Shown one piece after another: positions 43,432 through 51,099 of a stretch of DNA of 64,000 bases; position 1 is the first letter of the stretch, and each line of letters begins with the position of its first letter. The DNA is taken from the NCBI GenBank assembly GCA_026004195.1, contig BPIQ01000002.1, positions 744,585 through 808,584 on the forward strand. The letters run 5' to 3'. The stretch comes from Candidatus Binatia bacterium. Its GTDB lineage: Bacteria > Desulfobacterota > Binatia > HRBIN30 > BPIQ01. Below the pieces are notes generated by a model. The model made no database searches. It worked only from the letters and a program-made list of their open reading frames with translations, and was not told where the DNA came from. The translations under genes were made by a program, and so were the position numbers.

Positions 43432-45144
43432 TCACATGCGGTCCGGAGCCCGGACGCCCAGCAGCCCGAGCCCCCGCGCCACGACCTCGCGCGTCACCTT
43501 GCAGAGGTAAAGACGCGCCCTCGCGAGGTCCCGGTCTTCCCCGAGGACGCGGTGCCGGTTGTAGAAGCGGTGGAAGCGACCGGCGAGGTCGACGAGGTAG
43601 AAAACGACCCGATGCGGTTCCCGCTCTCCGGCGGCCTCCTCCACGACGTCCCCGAACGCCGCGAGCCCGCGCACGAGTTCTCCCTCCTCCGCCGTGGAAA
43701 ATCGCTCGAAGTCCACCTCCTCGAACGCCGGCACGGGAACTCCGAGGGCTTCCGCCTGCCGGAAAAGGCTCGCGCAACGGGCGTGGACGTACTGGACGTA
43801 GTAGACGGGGTTTTCCGTGCTCTGCTGCTTGGCGAGCTCGAGGTCGAACTCGAGCTGGCTGTCCGACTTCCTCATGAGGAAGAAAAACCGAGTGGCATCC
43901 ACGCCGACTTCGTCGAGAACTTCGCGCAAGCTCACGAACTCGCCCGACCGCTTCCCCATCCGCACGGGCCGACCGCCCCGCGTGAGGTTCACGATCTGCA
44001 CGAACACCACCTGGAGCCGCTCCGGATCGTGCCCGAAAGCCCGGAGGGCCGCACGCAGCCTCGCGAGGTAGCCGTGGTGGTCCGCTCCCCATACGTTGAC
44101 GAGCTTCTCGTAACCCCGAGCGAGCTTGTCGAGGTGGTAGGCGATGTCGCACGCGAAATAGGTGAGCTCGCCGCTCTGCCGAACGAGGACGCGGTCCTTT
44201 TCGTCCCCGAAAGCGGTCGACCGGAACCAGAGGGCGCCGTCGCTCTCGTAGGCGAGGCCCTTGGCGCGAAGTTCTTCGACGACGCGACCCACGGCCCCCG
44301 ACTCCCGGAGGGCGCGCTCGCTGACGAAACGGTCGAACCGGATCTCGCAGAGGGCCAGATCTTCCCGGATCCGGTCGAGAAGCACCCGACTCGCCTCCCG
44401 ACCGCAGACATCGACGGCCACGGACTCGTGCGTCTCGAGAAAGCGCCGGCGACCCTCGGGATCGACCGGCACCTCGGCCCCGGTCCGCTCCGCGATGGCC
44501 ACGAAGAGGTTCTCGGCCTCGGCCACGACCAGCTCGCGGAGGTACTCGCCGGGGTAGCCGTCTTCCGGGAAAGGCCGCTCGCCGCCGTAGAGCTCGAGAA
44601 GGCGGACGAACGCCGACCGCCCGAGCGCGTCGATCTGGTTGCCCGCGTCGTTGACGTAATACTCCCGGGACACCTCGTACCCCGACGCTTCGAGCAAGCG
44701 CGAGAGGACGTCGCCCGTCACCGCGCCCCGCCCGTGCCCCACGTGGAGCGGGCCGGTGGGGTTCCCGCTCACGAACTCGACCAGGATCCGCTCCTTCTCG
44801 ACCCCGCGCGGCACGAGACCCCGCTCGACTTCCCCGAGGCATTCGGCCCAGAACCGGTTCGTGAGGCGGAAGTTGAGGAACCCGGGACCGGCTACCTCGG
44901 CGCTCGCGATCCACTGCCCTCCGTCGATCCGAAGGACCTCGGCCCGCAGCGACTCGGCGATCTGCCGGGGCGGCTTGCGCTCGGAACGGGCGAGGCTCAG
45001 GGCTACGGGCGTCGCGAGGTCCCCGAAGGAAGCATCCTTCGGGATCTCCACGACGGGCGGTGGGAGCGTCTCCGACCCGAGCGCTCCCTTGGTCTTCGCT
45101 TCCTCGAGAGCCCTTCGAAGCAGCCCCTCAACCCGGCGTTTCAT
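43432..45144 (-). CDS. argS: Arginyl-tRNA synthetase
   Basis: ArgRS charges tRNA-Arg. The 570-aa class I enzyme has the HIGH-like site GPLHVGHGRGAVTGD, EYYVNDAGNQ, the KMSK-equivalent region MGKRSGEFVSLREVLDEVG and the C-terminal anticodon-binding helical domain (VYHARCASLFRQA-like, FYLVDLAGRFHRFYN). It is preceded by a good promoter and is the first gene of the argS-SPOR-trp-folC-lptD unit. Confidence 0.95.
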   Translation of the reverse strand: MKRRVEGLLRRALEEAKTKGALGSETLPPPVVEIPKDASFGDLATPVALSLARSERKPPRQIAESLRAEVLRIDGGQWIASAEVAGPGFLNFRLTNRFWAECLGEVERGLVPRGVEKERILVEFVSGNPTGPLHVGHGRGAVTGDVLSRLLEASGYEVSREYYVNDAGNQIDALGRSAFVRLLELYGGERPFPEDGYPGEYLRELVVAEAENLFVAIAERTGAEVPVDPEGRRRFLETHESVAVDVCGREASRVLLDRIREDLALCEIRFDRFVSERALRESGAVGRVVEELRAKGLAYESDGALWFRSTAFGDEKDRVLVRQSGELTYFACDIAYHLDKLARGYEKLVNVWGADHHGYLARLRAALRAFGHDPERLQVVFVQIVNLTRGGRPVRMGKRSGEFVSLREVLDEVGVDATRFFFLMRKSDSQLEFDLELAKQQSTENPVYYVQYVHARCASLFRQAEALGVPVPAFEEVDFERFSTAEEGELVRGLAAFGDVVEEAAGEREPHRVVFYLVDLAGRFHRFYNRHRVLGEDRDLARARLYLCKVTREVVARGLGLLGVRAPDRM

Positions 45145-45199
45145 CCCCCCGGGGGCGCCAAAGGCAGACCCGCTGTGGCTGCTTCTCGGTCATGCAGGC

Positions 45200-45228
45200 C
45201 GTATACCGATCGCCTCCCGGTCAGTCAA
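45200..45228 (-). promoter_or_regulatory. Sigma70-like promoter of argS-SPOR-trp-folC-lptD
   Basis: On the minus strand TTGACT (45223-45228) is separated by 17 bp from TATACG (45200-45205), with the argS start 55 bp further. Five of six and four of six positions match consensus. The -35 overlaps the stop codon of the ferritin-like gene. Confidence 0.6.
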
Positions 45229-45857
45229 GAAAGCCGCGAGCTCCTTCGCCCCCCACGGCGCACGGTGCGAGGCACCCGCATCCCCCGGAGCCGGGAGAGC
45301 TGGTCCTCGATCGAGCGGTCCGCGGCACGGAGAAGCGCCTTGCTTCCGCCGTACTTCTCGATCATGTAGCTCAGGTCCCCGAGGTCGTGGATCAGGAGCT
45401 GCACGGCCCGCTCGCGCTCGTTCTCCCCCTTGAGCGCGGACAGAAGATCCAGAACGAGGTCTTCGATTTCCGAAGTTTCGATGGCGAGCGCGAACTCGAA
45501 GGCTTTCCGCAGCGGCAGGCCCGGCACGGCGGCCTTTTCCGCCCGGTCGAGAAGCTCGCGGAGTCGCTCGACGTGGGCACGCCGGAGACCCGGAGCAGGG
45601 GCCCAGGCACGGGCGGGCGAGCTCTCGAGCATGCTCGCGACGAGCGCCAGCGCGCCGAAGTGGCGGGATTCGTGCTGTGCCATGTCGAACCAGAAGGCGC
45701 GGACCTCTTCGGGCTCGGGGAAGAGCGTCTCGAAGCGACAGTAGAGTTGCATCGTCCTGCGCTCGAGCTCCATGGCCGCTTCGATGAGTTTACGGAGAAG
45801 TTCCGGGGGACGTACCCTACCGGCGCGTCCCCGCGGGCTCGTCTTTCCGCTCGGCAT
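45225..45857 (-). CDS. Ferritin-like (rubrerythrin-type) helical protein
   Basis: A 210-aa protein whose first 160 residues look like a ferritin-like four-helix bundle: LLRKLIEAAMELERRTMQLYCRFE, FWFDMAQHESRHFGALALVASML with an ExxH-type pair, KAFEFALAIETSEIEDLVLDLLS, and RAVQLLIHDLGDLSYMIEKYG. The second metal-binding helix is not fully canonical (HDLGD in place of ExxH), so metal binding is probable but unproven. It is the last gene of the Fur-controlled operon and overlaps apbE by 41 bp if the ATG at 45857 is used; a later start is possible. Confidence 0.72.
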   Translation of the reverse strand: MPSGKTSPRGRAGRVRPPELLRKLIEAAMELERRTMQLYCRFETLFPEPEEVRAFWFDMAQHESRHFGALALVASMLESSPARAWAPAPGLRRAHVERLRELLDRAEKAAVPGLPLRKAFEFALAIETSEIEDLVLDLLSALKGENERERAVQLLIHDLGDLSYMIEKYGGSKALLRAADRSIEDQLSRLRGMRVPRTVRRGGRRSSRLS

Positions 45858-46767
45858 GGGCTTTTCTACCACCTGGCGCCCCGGACCTTCCAGAGGGGCC
45901 CGCGCACGCCCGAAATCCCGCGAACGAATCCGTCCCGGCGTTCCCCTCCGAGTCCGCGATCCACGCCCGCACGCCCGCGCGCCGGGCACGAGCCAGGCCT
46001 TCCCGTCCGAGAATCACCAGGGCCGTCGACCAGACGTCGGCCGCGACCGCCTGCCGCGCGAGAACCACGGCACGCCGACGCTCCTCGACCCTCCGCCCGC
46101 TGCGCGGATCGACGATGGCCGAGCCAGGCCCCGAGCGGGATACGGACAGAGCCTCGCCCCGGAGCCGCACGCATCCGAGGAGGCTCCCCTCCTCTTCCCC
46201 CGACACGGCCACCAGCCAGTCGCGGGAACCGACGGCGAGAATCGTGGAAGTTCCCAGGTCCAGGAGCGCGCTCTCGATCCCCGATGCGCGAACCCGGCGA
46301 GCGGCCGCGTCCAGCGCGAGCCCCTTGCCCATGCCACCGAAGTCGAGGCGAGCCCCTGTTCGGAGCAACACCTCGCCCGGCCGGATGCGCAGAAGGGAGG
46401 GGAGGGCGACCGGCTCGGCCGTCTCCGTCGCGGCCACGTCGAAAATCCCCCCGGTCTCCGCCCAGAAGGAAAGGGCCGAGCGCAGCGCTTCCTCGAGCGC
46501 ACGACTCGCCGGGGTCCAACCCGCACCCGCCCTCGCGTTGAGCCGCGCGAGCTCTCCACTCGGCCGGAAGGTGGTGAGAACCCGGTCCCAGCGCCGTACC
46601 TCTTCCACCGCTTCTCGAAGCGCCCTGCGGGCCGTTTCCGGGGAATCGGCTTCCACGGTCGCCTCGAAGACGGTCCCCATGACCACCTGCCCGTCGCGGA
46701 GGACGACCGCGGGGCTCGAGGCGGGAAGGAAGAGCGCGAGGCAAACCGCCGCGAAGAAGTCCTTCAT
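45817..46767 (-). CDS. apbE: FAD:protein FMN transferase (ApbE)
   Basis: ApbE transfers FMN from FAD onto a Thr or Ser of periplasmic proteins. The 316-aa protein has a signal peptide (FFAAVCLALFLPASSPA), VMGTVFEATVEA, WDRVLTTFRPSGELARLN, the FAD-binding DFGGMGKGLALDAAA, LDLGTSTILAVG, IVDPRSGRR and the Mg-binding AADVWSTALVILG. The substrate is very likely the FMN-binding protein two genes upstream. Its ATG overlaps the membrane-protein stop (ATGA). Confidence 0.92.
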   Translation of the reverse strand: MKDFFAAVCLALFLPASSPAVVLRDGQVVMGTVFEATVEADSPETARRALREAVEEVRRWDRVLTTFRPSGELARLNARAGAGWTPASRALEEALRSALSFWAETGGIFDVAATETAEPVALPSLLRIRPGEVLLRTGARLDFGGMGKGLALDAAARRVRASGIESALLDLGTSTILAVGSRDWLVAVSGEEEGSLLGCVRLRGEALSVSRSGPGSAIVDPRSGRRVEERRRAVVLARQAVAADVWSTALVILGREGLARARRAGVRAWIADSEGNAGTDSFAGFRACAGPSGRSGAPGGRKAHAERKDEPAGTRR

Positions 46768-47285
46768 GTGAGCGGTCTCGGAGGACCCGGGGGTTTCGGG
46801 TAGGCACTCGGCTCCCGTCGCAGGAGCGCGCGGGCCACGAGGACGCCGAGCCAGAGAAGAACGCCCTGCAACGCCAGAAACGAGGCGATTTTCAGGTAAG
46901 CGAATCCCGGATGGAGGAAACGGACCCCCCAGCCGCTCGCCTCGTCGAGGAACGCGGACCCGAAAGCCAGGGCGATACCCGCGACCTTCGTGCGGACGGA
47001 GAGCGGAACGAAGAGCAGAAGGTGGGTGAGGGTGAGAAGCAGGATGCCGGCCGCGAAAGCGTGGAAGTGCAGCACCTCGAGCATGCCGCGGACCGAGCGC
47101 GGGGGCAGGAACCGGGTCTCGTCGCCGCGGTAGTAGGCCACGACGGAAGCCGGGTCGAGGCTCATGCGGGAAAAGAACATGGCCGCGTTCGAGATCCAGA
47201 GGAACGCCGTGTAGAGAAGAAAACACCACACGATCCCCCGGAGGAGGTCGTTCCGTGTCCACTCGCCGGTCACGACGAAACGCAT
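46764..47285 (-). CDS. Four-helix membrane protein of the flavinylation operon
   Basis: A 173-aa membrane protein with about four transmembrane segments (about 16-40, 70-92, 98-116, 130-152). Histidines in or near helix 2 (LEVLHFHAFAAGILLLTLTHLLLF) are arranged so that haem b binding is conceivable, but this is inference. Proteins of this kind occur next to ApbE and FMN-binding genes and could carry electrons from the inner membrane to the flavoprotein. It starts 1 bp after the FMN-binding gene. Confidence 0.75.
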   Translation of the reverse strand: MRFVVTGEWTRNDLLRGIVWCFLLYTAFLWISNAAMFFSRMSLDPASVVAYYRGDETRFLPPRSVRGMLEVLHFHAFAAGILLLTLTHLLLFVPLSVRTKVAGIALAFGSAFLDEASGWGVRFLHPGFAYLKIASFLALQGVLLWLGVLVARALLRREPSAYPKPPGPPRPLT

Positions 47286-47286
47286 C

Positions 47287-47868
47287 TCACCCCTCCGAAC
47301 TCGGCTCCGAGGGCGGGGAAGGCTCGCGGCGCAAGAGCACCCGGTAGATCGCGAGCGCGCGCCGGACCGCCTCCGTCACGGCGCGGGAGGTGAGGGTCGA
47401 GCCCGCGATGGCCGCCACGTCCCGCCCGAGAGCGAGACGATCCCCGGGCTTTTTTCCGAGGAACTGCCCGAGCCACCGGTTCGAAGGGGCGTACTCCTCG
47501 GGCTCGTAGAAGGCGACGAGATGGATCGCCCGGAGCGTTCCCTCCGGCGAGAGGACGAGCAGGAACGTTTCGGGCAGCGTTCGCACCACGTGGGTGTCGA
47601 ACACGGCGTACCCGAGGAGGCTCTCGCCCCGATAGCCGACGTAGACCGTGAGGAGATCCGAGTCGAGCGTACTGCGAGCGAGTTTCTCGATTTCTTTTTT
47701 CTGCGGCTCCGTGAGGAAGAAGTTGCGCGCCTCGGTCCGGTCCGCCTCGGGGAACGCGAGCTCGAGAGCTTCGTCGCGCGAGTGGTAGACGGCCGCGTGG
47801 GCGGGGCTCGCGACGAAGGCCGAGACGAAGATCGAAACGAGCGCGGCGCCCACCCGTCTAGAAGACAT
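47287..47868 (-). CDS. Periplasmic FMN-binding domain protein
   Basis: A 193-aa protein with a signal peptide (cleavage near SPAHA) and an FMN-binding domain like NqrC/RnfG: LLTVYVGYRGESLLGYAVFDTHVV, LLVLSPEGTLRAIHLV and the flavinylation motif AGSTLTS (155-161), corresponding to SGATxT with Thr158 as the expected FMN acceptor. ApbE in the same operon would attach the flavin. I take the ATG at 47868; a GTG at 47877 adds three residues. It overlaps the barrel gene by 11 bp. Confidence 0.87.
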   Translation of the reverse strand: MSSRRVGAALVSIFVSAFVASPAHAAVYHSRDEALELAFPEADRTEARNFFLTEPQKKEIEKLARSTLDSDLLTVYVGYRGESLLGYAVFDTHVVRTLPETFLLVLSPEGTLRAIHLVAFYEPEEYAPSNRWLGQFLGKKPGDRLALGRDVAAIAGSTLTSRAVTEAVRRALAIYRVLLRREPSPPSEPSSEG

Positions 47869-49231
47869 ACCCGGCACCGAAGTTCACCGAATCCTCGAGA
47901 GCACCGTCGCGCCGGAAGCCGAAGCGAGCGTCGATCTTGGCCACGAACTCGGGAATCGGCTTGTAGGAAATGCCGAATTCCACGAACTGCCGGCGCTGCG
48001 AGCGGTCCCGCTCGAAACCCTCGGGTACGTCGTTCTGCGTGTCGATCCACGAGTAGCGGAACCACGGGGCGAGGTACTGTTCGGTGTCCGGAAGCAAGTG
48101 GGGCATCACGTCGTAGGCCACCTCGGCGTACCCGCCGAGAAGAACCTCGCCGATGGTCTTTCCCGCCTCGGCGCTCAACGCCCGGGCGTCGTCGATGTCC
48201 ACGTAGACCCCGAGGCCGCGGAGCTCGAGGCCGTGCGTTCGAACCTGCGCGTGGGCTTCGTACATCTCGAGGAACACGCCGGGCTTGCGGCCGTCGAACT
48301 CCCGGTCCTGGCCCTGGTTGCCCAGATAGACGGACCCGCCGACCTGAACGCCCGGCACGATCGTGTAGTCGAGTCGGCCCACGCCCGAGAAGTCGTTCGC
48401 GAGCTCCCGGTTCCCCCTCTGACGGCCCCCTCGTAGATTTTCCGGGGAGAAACCCTTGGCGTTCAGACTCGTGACCCCGTACGCCCGGTACTCGAGCCCG
48501 GGCAGGAGCTCGCCGAAGAGTCCGAAGCCGTTGGCCCGCCACGTGGTGGGAATCAGCTCGGTCTCCACCGGCGGGCGGTTGTTGCCGTGAAAAAACGGGG
48601 GCTCGTGGACTTCGTTGAGGAAACCCACGGGCACGAGGAGGAGCCCCGCCCGGAGGTTGGCGCGCGGGTCGAGCAAGAAGTCGACGCTCGCGAATTCGAG
48701 CGAAACACTGCCGTCGCCCGCGGAAACCGTGCTTTCCGTCGTCGCGTGCTCGAACTCGATCTCGGAGTTGAAAACGAGCCAGTCCCGGTACTTGTAGCCG
48801 ACGTAGAGAACGAACCGCAGGAAGTCGAAAACGTCGTCCTTCCCGCGGCGTTCGGAGACGAGCTTGCGGAAGTTCGCCTCGCCGTAGCCCGCGATGGAAA
48901 GCCCGCGTTCGATCCCGTACACCTTGGAAGCCGCGGGACCGAGCCCGTAGGCGCTCTTGAGCTCCCTCCGCTCCGGCAGGACGAGAGCCTCGCGGAGTTT
49001 GCGGATCTCGTCGGCGAGGACCCCCTGGCGGCGCCGGAGCTCCTCGGTGTCGGCTCCCCGTTCGCGTCGCTCCTCGACTTCCCGCCGCAACCGCTCGACT
49101 TCCTCGCGGAGCTCCCGCTGCTCCCTCTCGAGTCGATCGAGCGACGGGGGCTCCTCGGCGGGGGCCGTGGTCGTGAAAAGGAACACGGCGAGAGCGGCAA
49201 AAAGCTTCGGCCCCGATCGGAACGATCTCAT
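47858..49231 (-). CDS. Outer-membrane beta-barrel (porin-like) protein with coiled coil
   Basis: The 457-aa protein has a signal peptide (LFAALAVFLFTTTAPA), a charged coiled coil (about 28-85, LEREQRELREEVERLRREVEERRER), and a barrel with alternating aromatic strands ending in VNFGAGYVF, a classical C-terminal Phe for BAM insertion. The type recalls phosphate-selective or other substrate-specific porins. A Fur box and an AGGAGGG ribosome binding site precede the ATG, so iron repression is expected. It probably admits iron or an iron complex for the reductase encoded next. Confidence 0.85.
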   Translation of the reverse strand: MRSFRSGPKLFAALAVFLFTTTAPAEEPPSLDRLEREQRELREEVERLRREVEERRERGADTEELRRRQGVLADEIRKLREALVLPERRELKSAYGLGPAASKVYGIERGLSIAGYGEANFRKLVSERRGKDDVFDFLRFVLYVGYKYRDWLVFNSEIEFEHATTESTVSAGDGSVSLEFASVDFLLDPRANLRAGLLLVPVGFLNEVHEPPFFHGNNRPPVETELIPTTWRANGFGLFGELLPGLEYRAYGVTSLNAKGFSPENLRGGRQRGNRELANDFSGVGRLDYTIVPGVQVGGSVYLGNQGQDREFDGRKPGVFLEMYEAHAQVRTHGLELRGLGVYVDIDDARALSAEAGKTIGEVLLGGYAEVAYDVMPHLLPDTEQYLAPWFRYSWIDTQNDVPEGFERDRSQRRQFVEFGISYKPIPEFVAKIDARFGFRRDGALEDSVNFGAGYVF

Positions 49232-49247
49232 GGCGCTTCCCTCCTAA

Positions 49248-49270
49248 TTGAAAGTGATTTTCACTCTCAA
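49248..49270 (-). promoter_or_regulatory. Fur box of the barrel-FMN-ApbE operon
   Basis: A 23-bp near-palindrome: TTGAAAGTGA, three T, then TCACTCTCAA, with one mismatch between arms. It resembles the Fur site (TGAnAATnATTnTCA-like) and lies 17-39 bp before the barrel-protein start, directly downstream of a fur gene. It overlaps the predicted -10 region. Confidence 0.75.
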
Positions 49271-49293
49271 CACGGAGCGCGCGCCTTTGTCAA
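49265..49293 (-). promoter_or_regulatory. Promoter of the Fur-controlled operon
   Basis: On the minus strand a perfect TTGACA (49288-49293) is followed after 17 bp by TTGAGA (49265-49270), which lies inside the Fur box. The -10 is poor by itself, but spacing and operator overlap fit a repressed promoter. Confidence 0.45.
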
Positions 49294-49319
49294 CCCCCAT
49301 CCGGGAGGCCGCGAGAGCC

Positions 49320-49772
49320 CTACCGCGCCGACGGTTTCCGGCCGCGGCGGCGGCAGCGGGGACACAGCCCGTAGAGCTCGAGCTTGTGACCCGTGATCTG
49401 GAAGCCCAGCCGGCGGGCCACCTCCGCCTGCAGAACCTCGATCCGGCTTTCCTCGAACTCCTCGATCTTCCCGCAGCCCACGCAAATCAGGTGGTCGTGG
49501 TGGTGGCCGCCGACGGTGCTTTCGTAGCGCGCTTCGCCGTTCCGGAAGTGGGACTCGGAGGCGAGGCCGCACTCCTTGAGGAGCTTCATCGTCCGGTAGA
49601 CCGTGGCGTAGCCGATCCGCGGGTTCACGCGCCTGACCTCGCGGTAGAGCTCCTCGACGCTGATGTGGCGACGCGCGTCGAAGAACACCCGGGCGATCAC
49701 GTCGCGCTGCGAAGTGGACTTGAGGCCGAGCTTTTTGAGGTGCTCCTTGAAGACGGCGAACGGGTCCGACAC
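49320..49772 (-). CDS. fur: Ferric uptake regulator (Fur family)
   Basis: A 150-aa Fur-family repressor: winged helix (LKSTSQRDVIARVFFDARRHISVEELYREVRRVNPRIGYATVYRTMKLL), then the metal site VGGHHHDHLICVGCGKIEEF and a C-terminal CPRC. A Fur box immediately downstream argues for the iron regulator, although PerR or Zur cannot be excluded from sequence alone. It starts with GTG (49772), 6 bp after the preceding small gene, and precedes the operon it probably controls. Confidence 0.9.
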   Translation of the reverse strand: MSDPFAVFKEHLKKLGLKSTSQRDVIARVFFDARRHISVEELYREVRRVNPRIGYATVYRTMKLLKECGLASESHFRNGEARYESTVGGHHHDHLICVGCGKIEEFEESRIEVLQAEVARRLGFQITGHKLELYGLCPRCRRRGRKPSAR

Positions 49773-49778
49773 GGCCTT

Positions 49779-50110
49779 CTACCCTGCCAGTCGAGTGCGC
49801 CGCCGCTCCAGAAGCTCGCGCACCGCCGGGGACACGTAGACGCCCTCGAGCGGACAGCGGGAGAGAACGTCGACGAGAACCTCGATCCGCCCCTCGACGT
49901 CGAGATCCCGGTCCAGAAGAACGAGGCGTGTCTCGCGGACCCGGCAGGCGCCGCTCCGGACCCGGTACCCCACCTCCCGGAGGAGTTTCTCTTGACGCAC
50001 CTCGAGTCCGAGAGCCTCGGCCACGCGGACGAGCTCCTCCAAGAGGAGCCTGGCCTGCTCTCGGCGGCCACGGGACGCTCTCGAAGCCACGCGGCTTATG
50101 TACTGGACAC
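49779..50110 (-). CDS. Conserved hypothetical protein (about 110 aa) upstream of fur
   Basis: The frame LLLEELVRVAEALGLEVRQEKLLREVGYRVRSGACRVRETRLVLLDRDLDVEGRIEVLVDVL followed by LEGVYVSPAVRELL looks like a real small domain that I recall as an uncharacterised protein of deltaproteobacteria-type genomes. There is no ATG; GTG at 50110 is the most likely start, GTG nearer 50092 is possible. It ends 6 bp before fur and is probably co-transcribed with it. Confidence 0.65.
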
Positions 50111-50168
50111 CTGCGCTCCTGTAAAGCTCGCCTTGAGCCCCGCGGACGGCAATGGTAGCGTCGGGTCG

Positions 50169-51008
50169 ATGATCAAGACGATCCTGGTCGGCCTCGACGG
50201 TTCGGACCACGCGCGCACGGCAGCGCGCTACGCCCTCTGGCTCGCGGAAAAGTTCCGAGCACAGGTGACGGGGCTCCACGTCGTGGACATCGTCTCGATC
50301 GAAGGGTCGTTCTTCCACGACATCTCGGGCTCGCTCGGCTTCGAACCTTACCTCGACTTTTCCTCCAAGATGCGCGAAGCGCTCCAGGAGCGGGGCAAGA
50401 CGCTGCTCGAAGCATTCCGAAAGCAGGCGGAAGAGGCCGGCATCCGGGCGGAGACCGTGCTGGCCATGGGGGTGGTCGCCAACGAAATTTGCGAGCGGGC
50501 CAAGACGGCCGACCTGGTCGTGATCGGCCACCGCGGTGTCAACGAGAAATTCTCGACGGGCCTTCTCGGGAGCACGGCCGAGAGCGTGACCCGCAAGTGT
50601 CCGAAACCGCTCTGGGTCTCCACGATGCAGTTCTCGGAAGTACGCCGGCCGCTCCTCGCCTACGACGGGAGCCAGCGTGCCGCCGCCGCCATGGCGGCCG
50701 CGGCGGAATTCTGCGCGACCCTTTCCCTGCCGCTCACCGTGCTCAACGTGAACCGCGACGAGAACCAGGGCCGGCAGATCCTTCGCGAAGCCGAAGCTTA
50801 CCTGACACCCTACGGTCTCGAAGTTCACTTCGAGCTCCAGCAGACCGGGAACGCACCCGAGCGGATCGCGAACTACATCCGGGAACAGCGACACGACCTC
50901 CTCTTCATCGGCGCTTACGGGCACAGCCGCATCATCGAGATGGTCCTCGGCAGCACGACCGAGTACGTGCTCCGGAACTCCGCCTGCCCCGTCTTTCTGA
51001 GCCGCTAG
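50169..51008 (+). CDS. Tandem-domain universal stress protein
   Basis: A 279-aa protein of two UspA domains. Domain 1 (about 1-145) has ILVGLDGSDHARTAARYALWLA and the nucleotide loop VIGHRGVNEKFSTGLLGSTAESV; domain 2 (about 150-279) has LLAYDGSQRAAAAMAAAAEF and IGAYGHSRIIEMVLGSTTEYVL. Both keep the G-x2-G-x9-G(S/T) ATP-binding pattern. It is a cytosolic stress protein, divergent from the fur cluster. Confidence 0.92.
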   Translation: MIKTILVGLDGSDHARTAARYALWLAEKFRAQVTGLHVVDIVSIEGSFFHDISGSLGFEPYLDFSSKMREALQERGKTLLEAFRKQAEEAGIRAETVLAMGVVANEICERAKTADLVVIGHRGVNEKFSTGLLGSTAESVTRKCPKPLWVSTMQFSEVRRPLLAYDGSQRAAAAMAAAAEFCATLSLPLTVLNVNRDENQGRQILREAEAYLTPYGLEVHFELQQTGNAPERIANYIREQRHDLLFIGAYGHSRIIEMVLGSTTEYVLRNSACPVFLSR

Positions 51009-51099
51009 AAAATTCCTTTGCTCCCGGACCCGCTTTGTTGTAGGTCTACCGAAGGGTCGCCGGCAGACCCGCGAGAGCTTCGAGTCCGGGAAAGTCACC

